A DNA stretch of 64,000 nucleotides, from NCBI GenBank assembly GCA_914767715.1, contig OU612068.1, positions 23,622,001-23,686,000 on the forward strand, in the 5' to 3' direction. This document shows, one piece after another, positions 11,791-24,700 of the stretch; position 1 is the first letter of the stretch; each line of letters opens with the position of its first letter. The position numbers and the translations under genes were made by a program. The notes below the pieces were generated by a model. The model worked only from the letters and a program-made list of their open reading frames with translations. It had not been told where the DNA came from and did not search any database. Source of the DNA: Membranipora membranacea (lineage: Eukaryota > Bryozoa > Gymnolaemata > Cheilostomatida > Membraniporidae).

Positions 11791-14700
11791 TTGCTCGTTG
11801 ACTTGGGGGTAGGGCTACACACGCAAACATAGTTTTAGACCATACATTGTTTGTGGTGATCCTAGTAGTGGATGGTCAGAGGTTGCAACTCCTGACTGAC
11901 CCTATGCAAAAAATCGTAACAAAATGCTAGTGGCTTGACCATAGACCATAGACTTGATAATGATGACCATTATCGTTAAGTTAACGCGCTGTTGAAAAAC
12001 ATAAAAGTAGCCAAAGCAAAATACATGACATGCTACTGAGGACGTGGTGACAACTATTTCTATAACAATGATGTCATAGATAGTTTTGTGTGTGCTGTGT
12101 ATAGACAACTCCACGGTCACTTTTTTAAAACATTGGAGCATCGCTGCATCAGGGACCCTCCCTGGCTGCATTCATGTACACCTTGGCTTGCATCCCTCTG
12201 CTGTTTAAGGTGCTCCAAGTTATGGACACCCAGTCGCAGACAAGAGGCTGAGACTGGGCCTGTCACAACTGAGTTCTCTGAACATGGGAAAGTCGTTACT
12301 GACGGCCTTCAAAAATAGCCTGTAAAGGTTGTCAGGTTAAACCAGGGCTCTCAACCTGGGAGGATCCAAAACCTGAGTTTTGCAAATACCGTGTTGCACG
12401 TGGCATTTCAAAGGCGTGAAACGCCCTGTGCACAAAGAGCTTAGAGTTTTAGAGCTCTGTTAGCCTCCTCAATGGGCCGGGCCACCAAAGCCTAGAAAGC
12501 AATTTAGGCCTCTGCATATGAATGATATTGGTTTTTTAGAGTTGTTAGCAGATCATTGATATAGCATCACTGTAAAATTCATCTTGGTTAATGTATTTGT
12601 TATATCACAACATAAAATTGTTTTGTTATGATCTTAATCTTTATAATTCCCCAACTTCAATGAATGAGGCAAAATCTGAGTTTTTAGCTAATATTCTAAA
12701 ATCCCCTGAGTTGCCTGAGTTCAACCCAAAAACCTGAGTAACTCGGGCTAAATCTGAGTGGTTGAAAGCCCTGGGTTAAACTAAACGAAAAAAGGGTAAA
12801 ATGAAATCAAATAAATTTCTTTTGGTTTAGACTTTGGGAAATTGCTACCATTATATTTTCTTTTCAGAAATATACATAATTGTTGGGTGATACTGTATCA
12901 AGCAAAAGATAAGCCAGCGCTGCAGCAGGTAGATTTAGCATCTAGATCTAACCCTTTGACTTGACATCGACGCGAACACAGAACAGGGGGGAACAGGGTT
13001 GGATGGCCGTCATCACACAGCTGCCTGTCACTGTGCATGTGTCGCCATCATTGTTGCAGAAAGTGGCTCACCTAGTGCTGTATTTTACGGGAAAACCAAT
13101 AAGACAGTGCCTGTATCATAAAGATGATATATGATATATGTAGAATCAGCGATAGACAACATGAAACCTCACGAAATGAGGGAATGTATGTATCACTGCT
13201 TATAAACAAAAAAAGATTTTACTGTTTGCATATGAAGTACTCCGACTTAGAATAGTGACTCCAGTCATCAGAATATTAGTCTAGACCCCTTCCAGAACCT
13301 TAAATAATTTGTTGGCTACATCATAGAAATAATCTTAAATATTAGAGCTTGTTGCTTGGTATCCCAATTAAATGGACATACAAACAGTATTTATTGTCAA
13401 GGCTTACTGCTGGCTTAACGTCAAATACTTAGGCCATCCTAACGATCAAAGTGAATACTCTAGGGGAGTAAAACATTGGCAGGAGGAACATTAGCATTTG
13501 ACACTAACTCAAGATATAGCCAAATTTATGGCTAGCTAATATTTACTCGGGTCCTATTACTTTACAATAATCCCACCTCGGCTGGTGAAAATTTGCCGTA
13601 CAGCATTCATTTCATGGTGTTAGCTAACATTAAGCTTCCAGCATACTAGGCGAAACTAAACTCTAGTAAATAATCAGTCCTCACAGGCTGTAAACATTAT
13701 TTCATGGATCTGATCCTTTCAATAAATAACTGATAACTGATCTGAACTGATCAATACCAGGTGACTCAATATCATACAACTCCCTTGATCCAAATTTATA
13801 AAAAATTTAAAATCACTTTTTTCAGGGGTATTTAAATCCCCAGTTAAAGCAGATAATATTCGCCCGAGTTGCTGGTAGTGACATTCTTTATGCAACCAAC
13901 GGTATGCCGCTTTTAGCAGCCAGACGCACTCTTGGTATTTGGTATAAAATCACCAATCTTGTTTTTTATTTATAATTTTCGGAAGCCATAAAAACTGAAA
14001 AAACTGAACAGGATCTCTAAATGAACTAATGAAGGGAAAGTTCAAAGATTTTATTGTGTGCTCCATTTAATATAAACTTTATTATTCAAAATTCTTGTTT
14101 ATTCAGCAATGTGATATCAGTTTCTTCAGCTAAATCTCATTATATTCTAATGGTCAAATCAGGTTCTGCTTAATTAGGACAAATTTGTTGGTCTCCATAG
14201 GTTTGTTATAACCTTTTTCAAATTTTAAGAAATAAAATTAGAGTTCATACATCCACCCCTACTGGACATGGTCATTGGGTTAATTATCTAAGAAATGAAA
14301 GATGAACCAGGTTTTTGGAGTATTTTACATTTATAGTTTAATTTAGCAATGTAGCAATGGGCCTTGGCAAGATGAAAACTCTGCCCACGCAGCATCCGTT
14401 GATAATAACTTCTGTAACATAATCTTATGTAAAAAATAATACCATAAACCCCTAGTTGAAGCCTTTACGTCAGCTGGGTGTTGACTACGTCTAAGTATAC
14501 GTTGTTTTGACAGCCAACGGTGTGAACGTTTTCTGGTATACAATCTCTTCAAGTCATCAATAGAAAAAAAATCCTTTTTCAACCTCCCAAAGTAAGTCAA
14601 GAAGTTACCATCAGGAAAAAAACGAGTCACTTTATTGAATTGTTATTGCATTTACACAAGGTGGATAGCAAAATCTGAGAAAAGATAAGTAAAGTTATTT

Positions 14701-15643
14701 CCATGATAGTTATCCCCTTGATTTCCCTAATACTTTGACACTGGTTAAGATGTCCATCAAATGCACTGATTATTTATGGAAGTTTCTGATGGTGCACATC
14801 CAGGTAAGTAGTAAAGGATAGATCTATCAAGGATGTGGTGGATAACTAAGAATGATTGGTACTAAGTCACAGAACTAAGTTTTCACAGATGGACATACTT
14901 TGCAGTATCATCAGTTAAGTTCATGAAAGCATGTTTCAATAATACCATGCTGAGCTTGAAATAATAAATTTGAAATTTCAGCTATTGCTCACGGTCAAAA
15001 AACACACCATAGCACGATGGTTGGCGATATCCTTGTACGGCGGTACATGAAGGGCAATTTATTATATGGTTGACCAAAAAGTACCAAACAATTTATGTAT
15101 ATATCCTAAGGTTATCGCACGTTAGCAATATCTATGAAATGAGATCAGGACATACCATACATGTTTTTCAAATAATATTAAATAAACCACTCTATAGTTT
15201 ATTATATTCACAATATTACGTAAGCGTCGATCATGAACTTTATCTAAAAAAATGGCTCATGCAAATGATTCAACATGACAATTGGATATATTAAATAAAA
15301 ATATGAGGTACCAATTAGCAATATGGACGGAAGACTCAAAAAATCACACAGGAAATGAAAAAGCTACAACCGGAATTCAATGCAACATAATCACGCGCTC
15401 ACAATCATTTTGCGCAGTCATCCCTCTTAGACAAGAACAGGATGTATGGTTTGCGGTATTCGTTCAGTCACGTTTCGACATCTAAGTTACGTCAACCAAA
15501 AATATGGCATAAACACAGTACACAAAAAGGATATGATAATAAGAATAATAGGATAATCAGCTTAACTTGAATTATGTTGTCATGTTCACCGCCTAAACAA
15601 AACAAAAAGATTATAATTGATAAGCCGATGAAAGCTCGGATTA
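11791..15643. other. Convergent intergenic region between MEF2 and LRRCC1
   Basis: I see no supported exon on either strand. It holds a 431-bp hAT MITE at 12343-12773. A TTTATT at 15058-15063 would serve as an LRRCC1 poly(A) signal on the - strand, about 580 bases past that gene's stop. Confidence 0.5.
12343..12773. mobile_element. hAT-type non-autonomous element (MITE)
   Basis: The ends form inverted repeats (CAGGGCTCTCAACC and GGTTGAAAGCCCTG). The element is flanked by a perfect 8-bp direct repeat GGTTAAAC (12335-12342 and 12774-12781), the hAT target-site length. CAGGG termini are typical of hAT. The 431-bp interior has no transposase reading frame. Confidence 0.85.
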
Positions 15644-15769
15644 TCATGTAGCGTCTTGCTGGAGGTCAGCAAAAGCTTGGCCCAGCTTTTTCAGCCTGCT
15701 GTCAAATTGTTTCCTGGCTTGATCCTTTTCCATGAGTAGTTCTCTCATCTCACCTTCCACCTGTTCAAC
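15644..15769 (-). CDS. LRRCC1: LRRCC1 exon 21, C terminus
   Basis: Encodes EGEMRELLMEKDQARKQFD through LGQAFADLQQDAT, then TGA. Human LRRCC1 ends EKEMRELLEETCKNK...LAFALNEIQQDM, so this is the true end. Confidence 0.92.
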   Translation of the reverse strand, partial: VEQVEGEMRELLMEKDQARKQFDSRLKKLGQAFADLQQDAT

Positions 15770-18700
15770 CTAAGAGCACAAGAGAAGCAAAGAGTCATGA
15801 AAAAATCGCTTATTAACAAAAAATTGTCTCCCATACATGTGTGACATAATTACGCAAGTTGATCCGTGCAAATTATGAGTTTGTTGGCTATAAAATCAGC
15901 CTCATAACGGGCAAAAACTCTCAGAGCTTTGGACTGTATTTAAGCCCTGGATTTTAGATTATCGTGACGAAATGTGTCCAGCTTATGTGTAGATTATAGT
16001 TTGTGTTTAGCCGGGCCCCCCCCCCGCAGGTTATTTGACGCGGGTACTGTGTACTTTTCAAATATATATGATACTCTTTCCTATTGCCAGAGGTCCCATT
16101 TTATGCTGAATCAAAATTTGCCTACCATTCTGTTACTGACTTTTAAATACAGGTTCTTATAAACTGAATATGACTATTGTTATAGAATCATATATATATC
16201 CTTATTTTTTTAGCGCTTATTAATAAAAATTGAGATTTTGAGTTTTAAAACGTAACTGATGTCAACATTTCAGTAAAAACTAGATTCCTACTGATGATAC
16301 TGCTGATATATTCTCAGCGATGACAAAAACCAAAACAACTGGTTGGGAACCAACTTATTAATGTCTTTGATAGACACCAAACTCCGAAATGTTCCTGTCT
16401 GAAACTGTGCAATTTACCTACTCTGCTAAGCTGTTTTTAGTTTTGATACAATAGTAACGAATATATTAAAAGTGGGTTTTGTCAATTTCAGACTCAGCAA
16501 ATTTGAATAACATTTATGGTATATAAGCCATGAAATAACCTGCCGAATAATTTTCTTACTCTCAGTGAAACCTCTGCTGAATACCTTCAATATTAAAGTA
16601 CATTCGTGCCAAAATACTAGAAAAATAAAATAACTTTGGGTGAAAAGTACCTACATGATGAACAAAGTAATTCTATATCTATACAGGGCAATGTAATCTT
16701 TGCTGAAAGGCAAACCCTTTGGTTACAGGCTACAGTTGCTAGCGTAGCAGTAAAATGATCATCGATCATAGAATCATACCGAAACAGGACATAACAAAAG
16801 GATTGGCGTGACACGACTATAAGCAGCTGGTATCCTGGTTCCGATTTCTTTGTCATCTTAAAATAGCAGCGTAGCAATTCTGACCAATGTAATAAAGTAT
16901 GAAATTGAAGTTGGGCAGATATGGGGGAAAAATTTGTCCAAAACATAACTGACCCGATGCTGTTCTTCTGCAATTCGTAGTTCATACTGATTTGTGACCT
17001 CTCTCATTTTTTCTGAAAAGGACAGTTCTTTAGTTTCCAGCTGCTTTCTGAATCCGTCATCAGCAGATCTCATTCTTTGAAGAGCCAGGCTAGACGGAAT
17101 AACAAAATGGTTGGTACATTACAAAGCACTTTTTGTAAGAACATCTTAGAAAACAAAGGGATCTGAAGATTAATCGTAATATAATGAGTTAAAAAATAGA
17201 ACAATAGAGATATCAATGGCAACACTGTGTCAACATCATTATTTAACATGAAACTATGTGTCAGTGAGAACTTGTGACGGGACCTTGTGACAGTGAACTT
17301 TTCGAAAACTGCATCTCTCTCTCTCTTTCTTTCGACAGGAAGGATTCAAGTTTTTGGGTCAGGTCATGTGACAAGTGGCCGATCTGACCCGAGGAAACCC
17401 AATCCATGAAGAAAATCGCAGTCTATTTATTGACCAGGATATATTGTTTAGAACAAATCCTGAATAGTATTGACTATAGTCATTTGTTAAGATTAGATTT
17501 CTGCCGTTGCAGTTGGTCATCAATCATTCAGATAATATTTCCCATATTAGCTGGATATTTGTCTGAACAAGGATGTTCTTCAATGGGCTAAAACTGTCAA
17601 TGTTCTCCCATGTTGACTATCTTTATTTTATTTCAGCATTTTTCAAAGGTACAAATCGCATGTTTTTCTCAAAGCGTACTGCCTGGAGAGTTTAGATCCG
17701 GCATCGAGCACTTCTTGCCCAACTCACCAGTTATCTTCACTCATACAGGGCTGTGTAACTGTGTTGGTTGAGATGGGGGTACGTATGTACTGATGAAGAA
17801 ATTTTTAATCTGGTGAAACCCTCTAAGATCATGCAGCTTGGAACAGGAATTATAAATAGATGACTTATCTCAGAGTGTTTCAAGATTATTAGAACATACG
17901 CATTGAACCATCCATGGAATCACACCAGAATAAGTGTTACATGTACCCAATGGTGATAGTAAAGATAAGATAAACAATCTCTGTATATTCCGTTCCTAAG
18001 GATTATTAAACAGCCATAAATAGATTAATGGCCTTGTAAACGTACCAGGTAGTTTGTGGGCCTATTTAGCAGAACAACGAAACGACCCTCACTTTTACGT
18101 CATGGCATTTTTATTTACTTACTCAGCAGCTTCTATAGCCTTGTCTCTTTCCTCCTGTAGCTTTTTCTCTTTCTCACTCCACCCGTCCCGCATCTGTCTC
18201 ACTTGTTGCTCCAAGGCTGATATTGATGAGGATTTGTCTGCCCATTTAGATTTCAGATTCCTGTTTAAATAAATTGCCAGGAATCACGATCCTATTCGTG
18301 TCAAACACGCAAACGTGGTCATTGTGATACGCAAGGCAAGTGGCAACTCTCTTAGTGGGGTTAGGCCAATTCAAAAATAGCACTATAAGACAACCGCTTT
18401 GGGTTAAATTATTTTAACCATTAATTAATTAATTAATTAATTTTACACATAATGGTGATAATTGAAATTAAGGTTTCATTTGTGAAGGGTACTTTAGAAT
18501 TTCTGCATGGAATAGACAGTTTTCTGAGCTCTGATTTTGGCCTCAATTTTGAGTTGTCCTCTCTCCAGTTTGGTACTTTTAATCCACACCGCATAGGAAA
18601 AACGTGCTGAAAATAGGGTTATCCTTAAAACCGCTTATAATAGGATAAAAATTATTTTTGATTCAGAATCTGCAACATTGAAAACTCAAATGGACATAAT

Positions 18701-21700
18701 TTGGGAGATATTTATAGTATTTGAATAGTCAATTATAGTATTTTCCGCCTGTTTTACTGACAATTTGGCAGAATCTTTCATGAGTTTCGTCACTAAAATA
18801 AAGATTTATCAACATTCAAGCCTCCAAGGTTCTCAATGGTGCAGACTCTGAAGCAAAAATCATTTTTATCCTATCATTGGCGGTTTTCAATTTAACCCTC
18901 TTTCAGCAGGTTTTTCCTATGCGGCGTGGGTTAAAAGTACCAAACTGGGGAGAGGACAACTCCGAATTGAGGCATAAATAAGAGCTGTAGGAAAGTTACC
19001 TTATGTACAATACTTGATGGGTGCTAATCTACTGATTGATAATACACTTCTAACAAGAAATATATATATGTCTAGAGGTGTGAACAGCTGATGAGGCTTA
19101 GGCGTTTCTTACTTGTGAGAATCTCGGACAGCAGCAAGTTCTTCTTCTGAAGACCGCAGCTCCTCTTTCAGCTGCTCTTTTCTCTTGATAAGTTCATCGA
19201 TCTGATGATCGAGCTCCGCCGAGTGAGTTCTCTCCTCCTCCATCTCTCGGCCATGCTCAGTCTGATAACACAGCAGTCATGATCATATCATCAATGAGTA
19301 CACATGCTTAGCCAAGGCTGTCGATGTTTATGTATCCATTTTGCCATTAACATCTTACAAATTTATATGTTTATGGTTTTAACATTTAGTCGCTGTCAGA
19401 AGGGAAAATATGTGGGCCAATATATTATCAGTAGAAGTTCCCATGAAAGCTTCATCGTAGGCCAGGGGTGCCCAACCTTTTCTCTCACATGAGCCATTTC
19501 AGAAATCAATCAAACCAAATGAGCTGACCACGTCGCGTGTAGACAACATGGAAACAGTCAGTGATATATATGCATCATATTCATTCATGTATAAGTGTTG
19601 GCAAAAATTCCAAAGCAAAGTCATTGTGTGAGATTATGAAAAAATTTTTGAGGCAATTTCTGGTCATATAAGGCGCCCTGGAGTTTTGTAAGCATTTTAA
19701 GCATTTTGCAAATTTTTGTAAGCATTTTGGAAAATTTAGGTTGGCAAGTCTGCAAGAAGACAACTCTACACACATATTACAATGCAGGCACCCAGTACAA
19801 TGAACTTGTATACACTATACATACATTTAATGTACATTGTACATGCATGAATTGAACGCATGAAATTCGCGCCAAAAAGCGCGTGAAATTTGCAAATATT
19901 AAAATGAGCCACCCAAAAAGCCAAAATGAGCCGAGGTGGCTCATGAGCCATAGGTTGGGCACCCCTGTCGTAGGCTAATGTTTCCTACTCTCTTTCTTCA
20001 CAGTTTATTTTTAGACATGGACAAGGTTGTTGAACGGATTTCTTGCTCCACCATCACGTTTCCCGGTTTTACCGGTGTTATTTTCTCACCATCAACAAAG
20101 CTTTACAGTGAAGATGACTCAATATCTGTCACGATCTTCGAGATTTAAAATGTGTACATGGCAATATTAGCAACAACTATTCTATCTATCAAAAATAGGC
20201 TCGGGAATAAAATGATTCACTATGTATGTCCACCCATTCTAAACATAATCATTGTCTTTCAAACAACTTTGGCAATGACAAATCACTATGCTGTGCACTT
20301 TTACATAATAGATACGCAATTTTTATACCATAAATATATTGTGTTACTTATTTCACATTGTGGTATTTACATGTCCTTTAAGTGACAGTCCCACTAGGCC
20401 ATGTTTGGTATGGTTTCAAAGACCTCAGACTGAAAAGTCATTAGAGCATATGAAATAAAACAGCCTGTAAACCTTATTGCAGTAATACTGCTGCAAAGTC
20501 TGAAAACTGGGATCATAGTGGATCATACTGATTTATTGCCTCCCCCTGACCACTATGATCCACTATGACCCTTGCTAAAATAATTGAAAAAAAAACTAAT
20601 TGCTATTTTCCACAATTTTCATTTTCTTATTTGCCCTATGAACTCACAGTATTTGATTTACATGGGTAAAATATCCACTTTTCTAATAGGACTGACCCTT
20701 TAATATTGTCAAACCTTGATGTTTTGTAGTTGTCTCTCCTTCTCTTTGTTTTCAATCTCGATTTGACCTTGTCTCTGCTTCAATGTGGACACTGTTTCCG
20801 TCAGATCAGATACAAGTTTGGTCTTTATTTTCACAGTGTCGATTTCTGTGTTCAGATTAGATCTGAGAGTTTTATTTTCTTGCTGCAGAGTTTCGATCTT
20901 TGACTCCATGGTTCCTCGCTCGTTTGATAATGATGCACCTGTTTTAACCAAATATATCATTATCAAAAGATGAGCTAACATTTCTGTAGATTTCTCTTTC
21001 TTTGAAGCTGCTGTGTACCTCAAAGTGAGTTTTGAATGCAAAAGGCGCTAAGATGAATCATAGATATAATTTAAAATTTATAGCACTGACTAAGCAGTGA
21101 AATTTGTTCTGGATACTTAGTTGAAGCCTCTCTAGCTTGTTCTTGGGTTATATCAGTACGATGACCTGGCTGCTGAAAGCTTTCGATGTGAAAATTATAC
21201 CAGCTTGTGAACCGCTTTGAACGATCATGCTGACAATTAGTCATTACCCAAGCTCTCCAGGTGGCAAAGGACTACTCATCTAATTACTGGTGTGAACCAG
21301 AATAGATCTAAAACTGTGACTATTAGTTCTTATTTTGTCAAGTACTATGAAGACCCTGAGATGGTCATTCTCAGGTTTGTCTTCTCCTTGTCATTTTTTT
21401 CTACAAGATCTGAATTATTATTGAAATTGAAATTTGAGGGAAACCTTCCATTTCATGTCAAAAACCCACAAGTAGACAACTCTTCAAAATCATTAACTAT
21501 TAATCTAATGAAACAGTGCATCGTACAGTGTATCCTTCCTCTTTAATAAGAGAACTCTCTACAGTGCAACCACTGTCTCATTATTATTAAACTTCAACTT
21601 CAATTATTAACTCTATAAGTTTTTTTATAGTTCTCTCATTAAAGAACATCTCGATTAGGCAGAGAGGCTTTTGACAAAACCTTGTCGTGGCATGCCAGCC

Positions 21701-24700
21701 AAAAGCATTGCCAAGGGCAGACTACAACCCTAGCAACCTCGCCTGCTGTTTCTACAAACAATTACAGTTGACAAAAACACCAAGGGTCTCAAACAAATAG
21801 GATATCTTATACATACAAATATGGTATCTTATAGCCATGTGGATGAGGTTACCTTGCTGAGCGAGTTCTTTACTCCACAGTTCTCTCTCTTTCCTCAGGC
21901 CTGAGATTATTGAATGCTGTCCCTGCACCTGATTTTTCATTTCCAGATTATCCTTTTTAACCTTATCCATGTCCTTCACTTTACCCTGTAGATTCTCTAC
22001 CTGCTGCTCCAGTTTTATTTTAGTATTCTGAAAGAATGGAGAGTAAGATGAGATGAGCGGTGGGGGGAAACTTCAAAACGAGACAAATTTTATCTATTTG
22101 AGAGTATCGTACATAGACAAATCACATTGTGACATTGTGTGTTTTTGCTATGGTATTGTGGCATCATTACAGCGCATGTTGAGCTTTTTTGTCTACAATT
22201 CTCCGGATATCTAAATAGCACGTTTAAGCTCTCAGACTAGGTCTAGCAAATCTTTAACAGTCATCACTCCCGTACAGGCCGGGTAAACATAAGTTAGTTG
22301 AGAATATAAGGAATGAGGCAGATATATACTGCATCACCAAAAATTATCATGTTTCTATGATCACAGATGTGCTATTCTACATAGATTGTCTTGTCATGGT
22401 TTGTCGTAGCCTGTCTTTACATGTTTTCGTTCGTGGATTGGGGGGGGGGAGGGGGGGGGCTGTACTCTTCTTTAATACTGCAAAGTCATTAAACCTCCCA
22501 TTAACTGAGGTGTTACCCTGTGTAATTTCTGCAACTATTTTTAGTTTTGCACAGCATCATGCACCGAACTGATACAGCTTAGCATTTTCTTTATTTTCCA
22601 TTTATGCGTTGCATTGGAACTGTATTATTCCTAGGTAGGGTTGTGTCATCAAGGCCATCAGGGGGTACCAGAGAGGCATGCCCGGAAAACATTATTGAGA
22701 TATTAGGTACTGATTGATGGAATTTTTTGTTACTCGCATGATAATTGACGTGGTTGGGCGCGGCTAGTTAAAGAGCTCTTACTCCGGTGGTTCAGTGGCA
22801 TTACATTATCATGATAATGTAATGCCACTGAACCACCGGAGTTAGAGCTCTTTAACTAGGGCGCGGCTAACAAACCCACAAACATTTATTATCCGTAAAT
22901 CATGAACCATATCAGCATGTACACCTTTATTGCCTCATATATGTTTAAATTAATCAGGAATGGTATCAGGGTAGGCATTCTGACTTTTATTGGTGAGACA
23001 TTGGTCCTAGTCGGGACTATTCTAAAGACACCAAGCAAAATGACAGGTGAAGCATGGTGCAATTGTGTCCCTCTAAGGATGGAAGCCCTGATTACATATG
23101 GTTTTACAAGGCAGTGAAGAATGAATAGAAAATTATATTATTCATTGTTTGTTTTTCCGGCTAATATTCAAAAAATTAATCATACCTGTAATTTGGAGCT
23201 GACTTCCTGTCTATCTTTCGATAAGGACAGTATTTTCTCTTTCTGTTCTTTCACGAGCTACAATGAACCAGCAAAACTGATGAAAAGAACTTAGAAAGGA
23301 GTCTTGCATGTCTCAAGACAAGATCAACATTTACTTCATATTTCTATTTGCCATACATGACACTTCCGATGCTGTACACATGCACAGGCACAGATAAGGT
23401 CATGTAAAACCTCTTTATATGAAGACAAAAGCGATGAAAAGAGCAAAAACAAATTTCTTACTCCTGCTCCAAAAGTATTATATTGCAAGTTCTTCACAGT
23501 TGATTCCAGTGAAGGTAATTGATAGTCTTTATATGGCCAACGTTATCATTTCCGGAAGCAATATAGTGCCAAAGTAAAAATTGAGAAAATAGACTAAATT
23601 CTTGAACAGTTTACGCTTTTACAAGGACTTTTAACACAACAAGCACATCTAGGATAAGTTTAAAGAAAAGGCGCTAATTAGAGTGTATGATGAGTCATAC
23701 CTGAGTCAGATCTGATATCATCTTAGTTGATCCCATATCCTTATCTCTACATACGATCAGCACTTGCTCCTGTTCAGACTGTTTGGAGCTTAAATCTTCA
23801 AAGGCTGCCTTCAACTGCAGAATCAAAAGCATGAGACAAGTAGGCATCATCAGATAAGCCTCGTCAAAACTTGTTAACTTAACTGGTTTGAAGTGTCAAA
23901 TAATACCTCATGGCTTAGACATAAATTGTCGCAGGGCTAAGGATGGACCTTCCTATCACCAGTAAGTTGGGTGTTCGTGACAAAAGGTTTCTACACATGC
24001 CTGTTAAGGGAGTTGTGTCCTCATGATGTCGCTAGATAAAAGAGCGGATTACTCTGAAATAGTAAAAGAAAGCTATGTATGAAATTATAAATTTGTTAAC
24101 TCACAGACTGGAATCGATCTGCTTCTATCTGTAGAGCCATTCTAAACTCATCCTCTAACTCACTGTAATCCTTGGTTGTCTGACTTAACCTGGAACACAA
24201 GAGGCGGGAGTCATCCTGATGAAATTGAAGTGTCAAAAAACAAAATAGGGATAAAATCATAGTCCTTTCAATTTCACTTTTTCTGTATTTGTCAGAAGAT
24301 TTTATAGCCTAATACCTTGAATTAATTTGTATATATCAGTGATGTTGAGAACAAATACATCTAATCTTTTAAAAAGCAGAAATTAGTAAGGCATGTGAAC
24401 GAAAAATCATTCATATTTCACTCATTGGGTCACAAGACAATGTGTGCTAGTTTCAGCACTAAATTTTCAAAACCGATCGGTTATTTGATATACCTGTATT
24501 CAAATTCATTTCTCTCAGCGGCATGCTCTCGAACCAGACTAGTAATTTTACTCTGGAACAGCTCCTCCAGTTTGGGTGAGTCGATTGTATACCGATGATC
24601 CATCTCTCTTCTGTGATCAGCTTCCCTGGCTGCTAGTAGTGACTTCATGTCCTCTAGATCAGCTCTCTGCTGCCTGGAGGTAGTTTGCTCTGCTCTCAAC

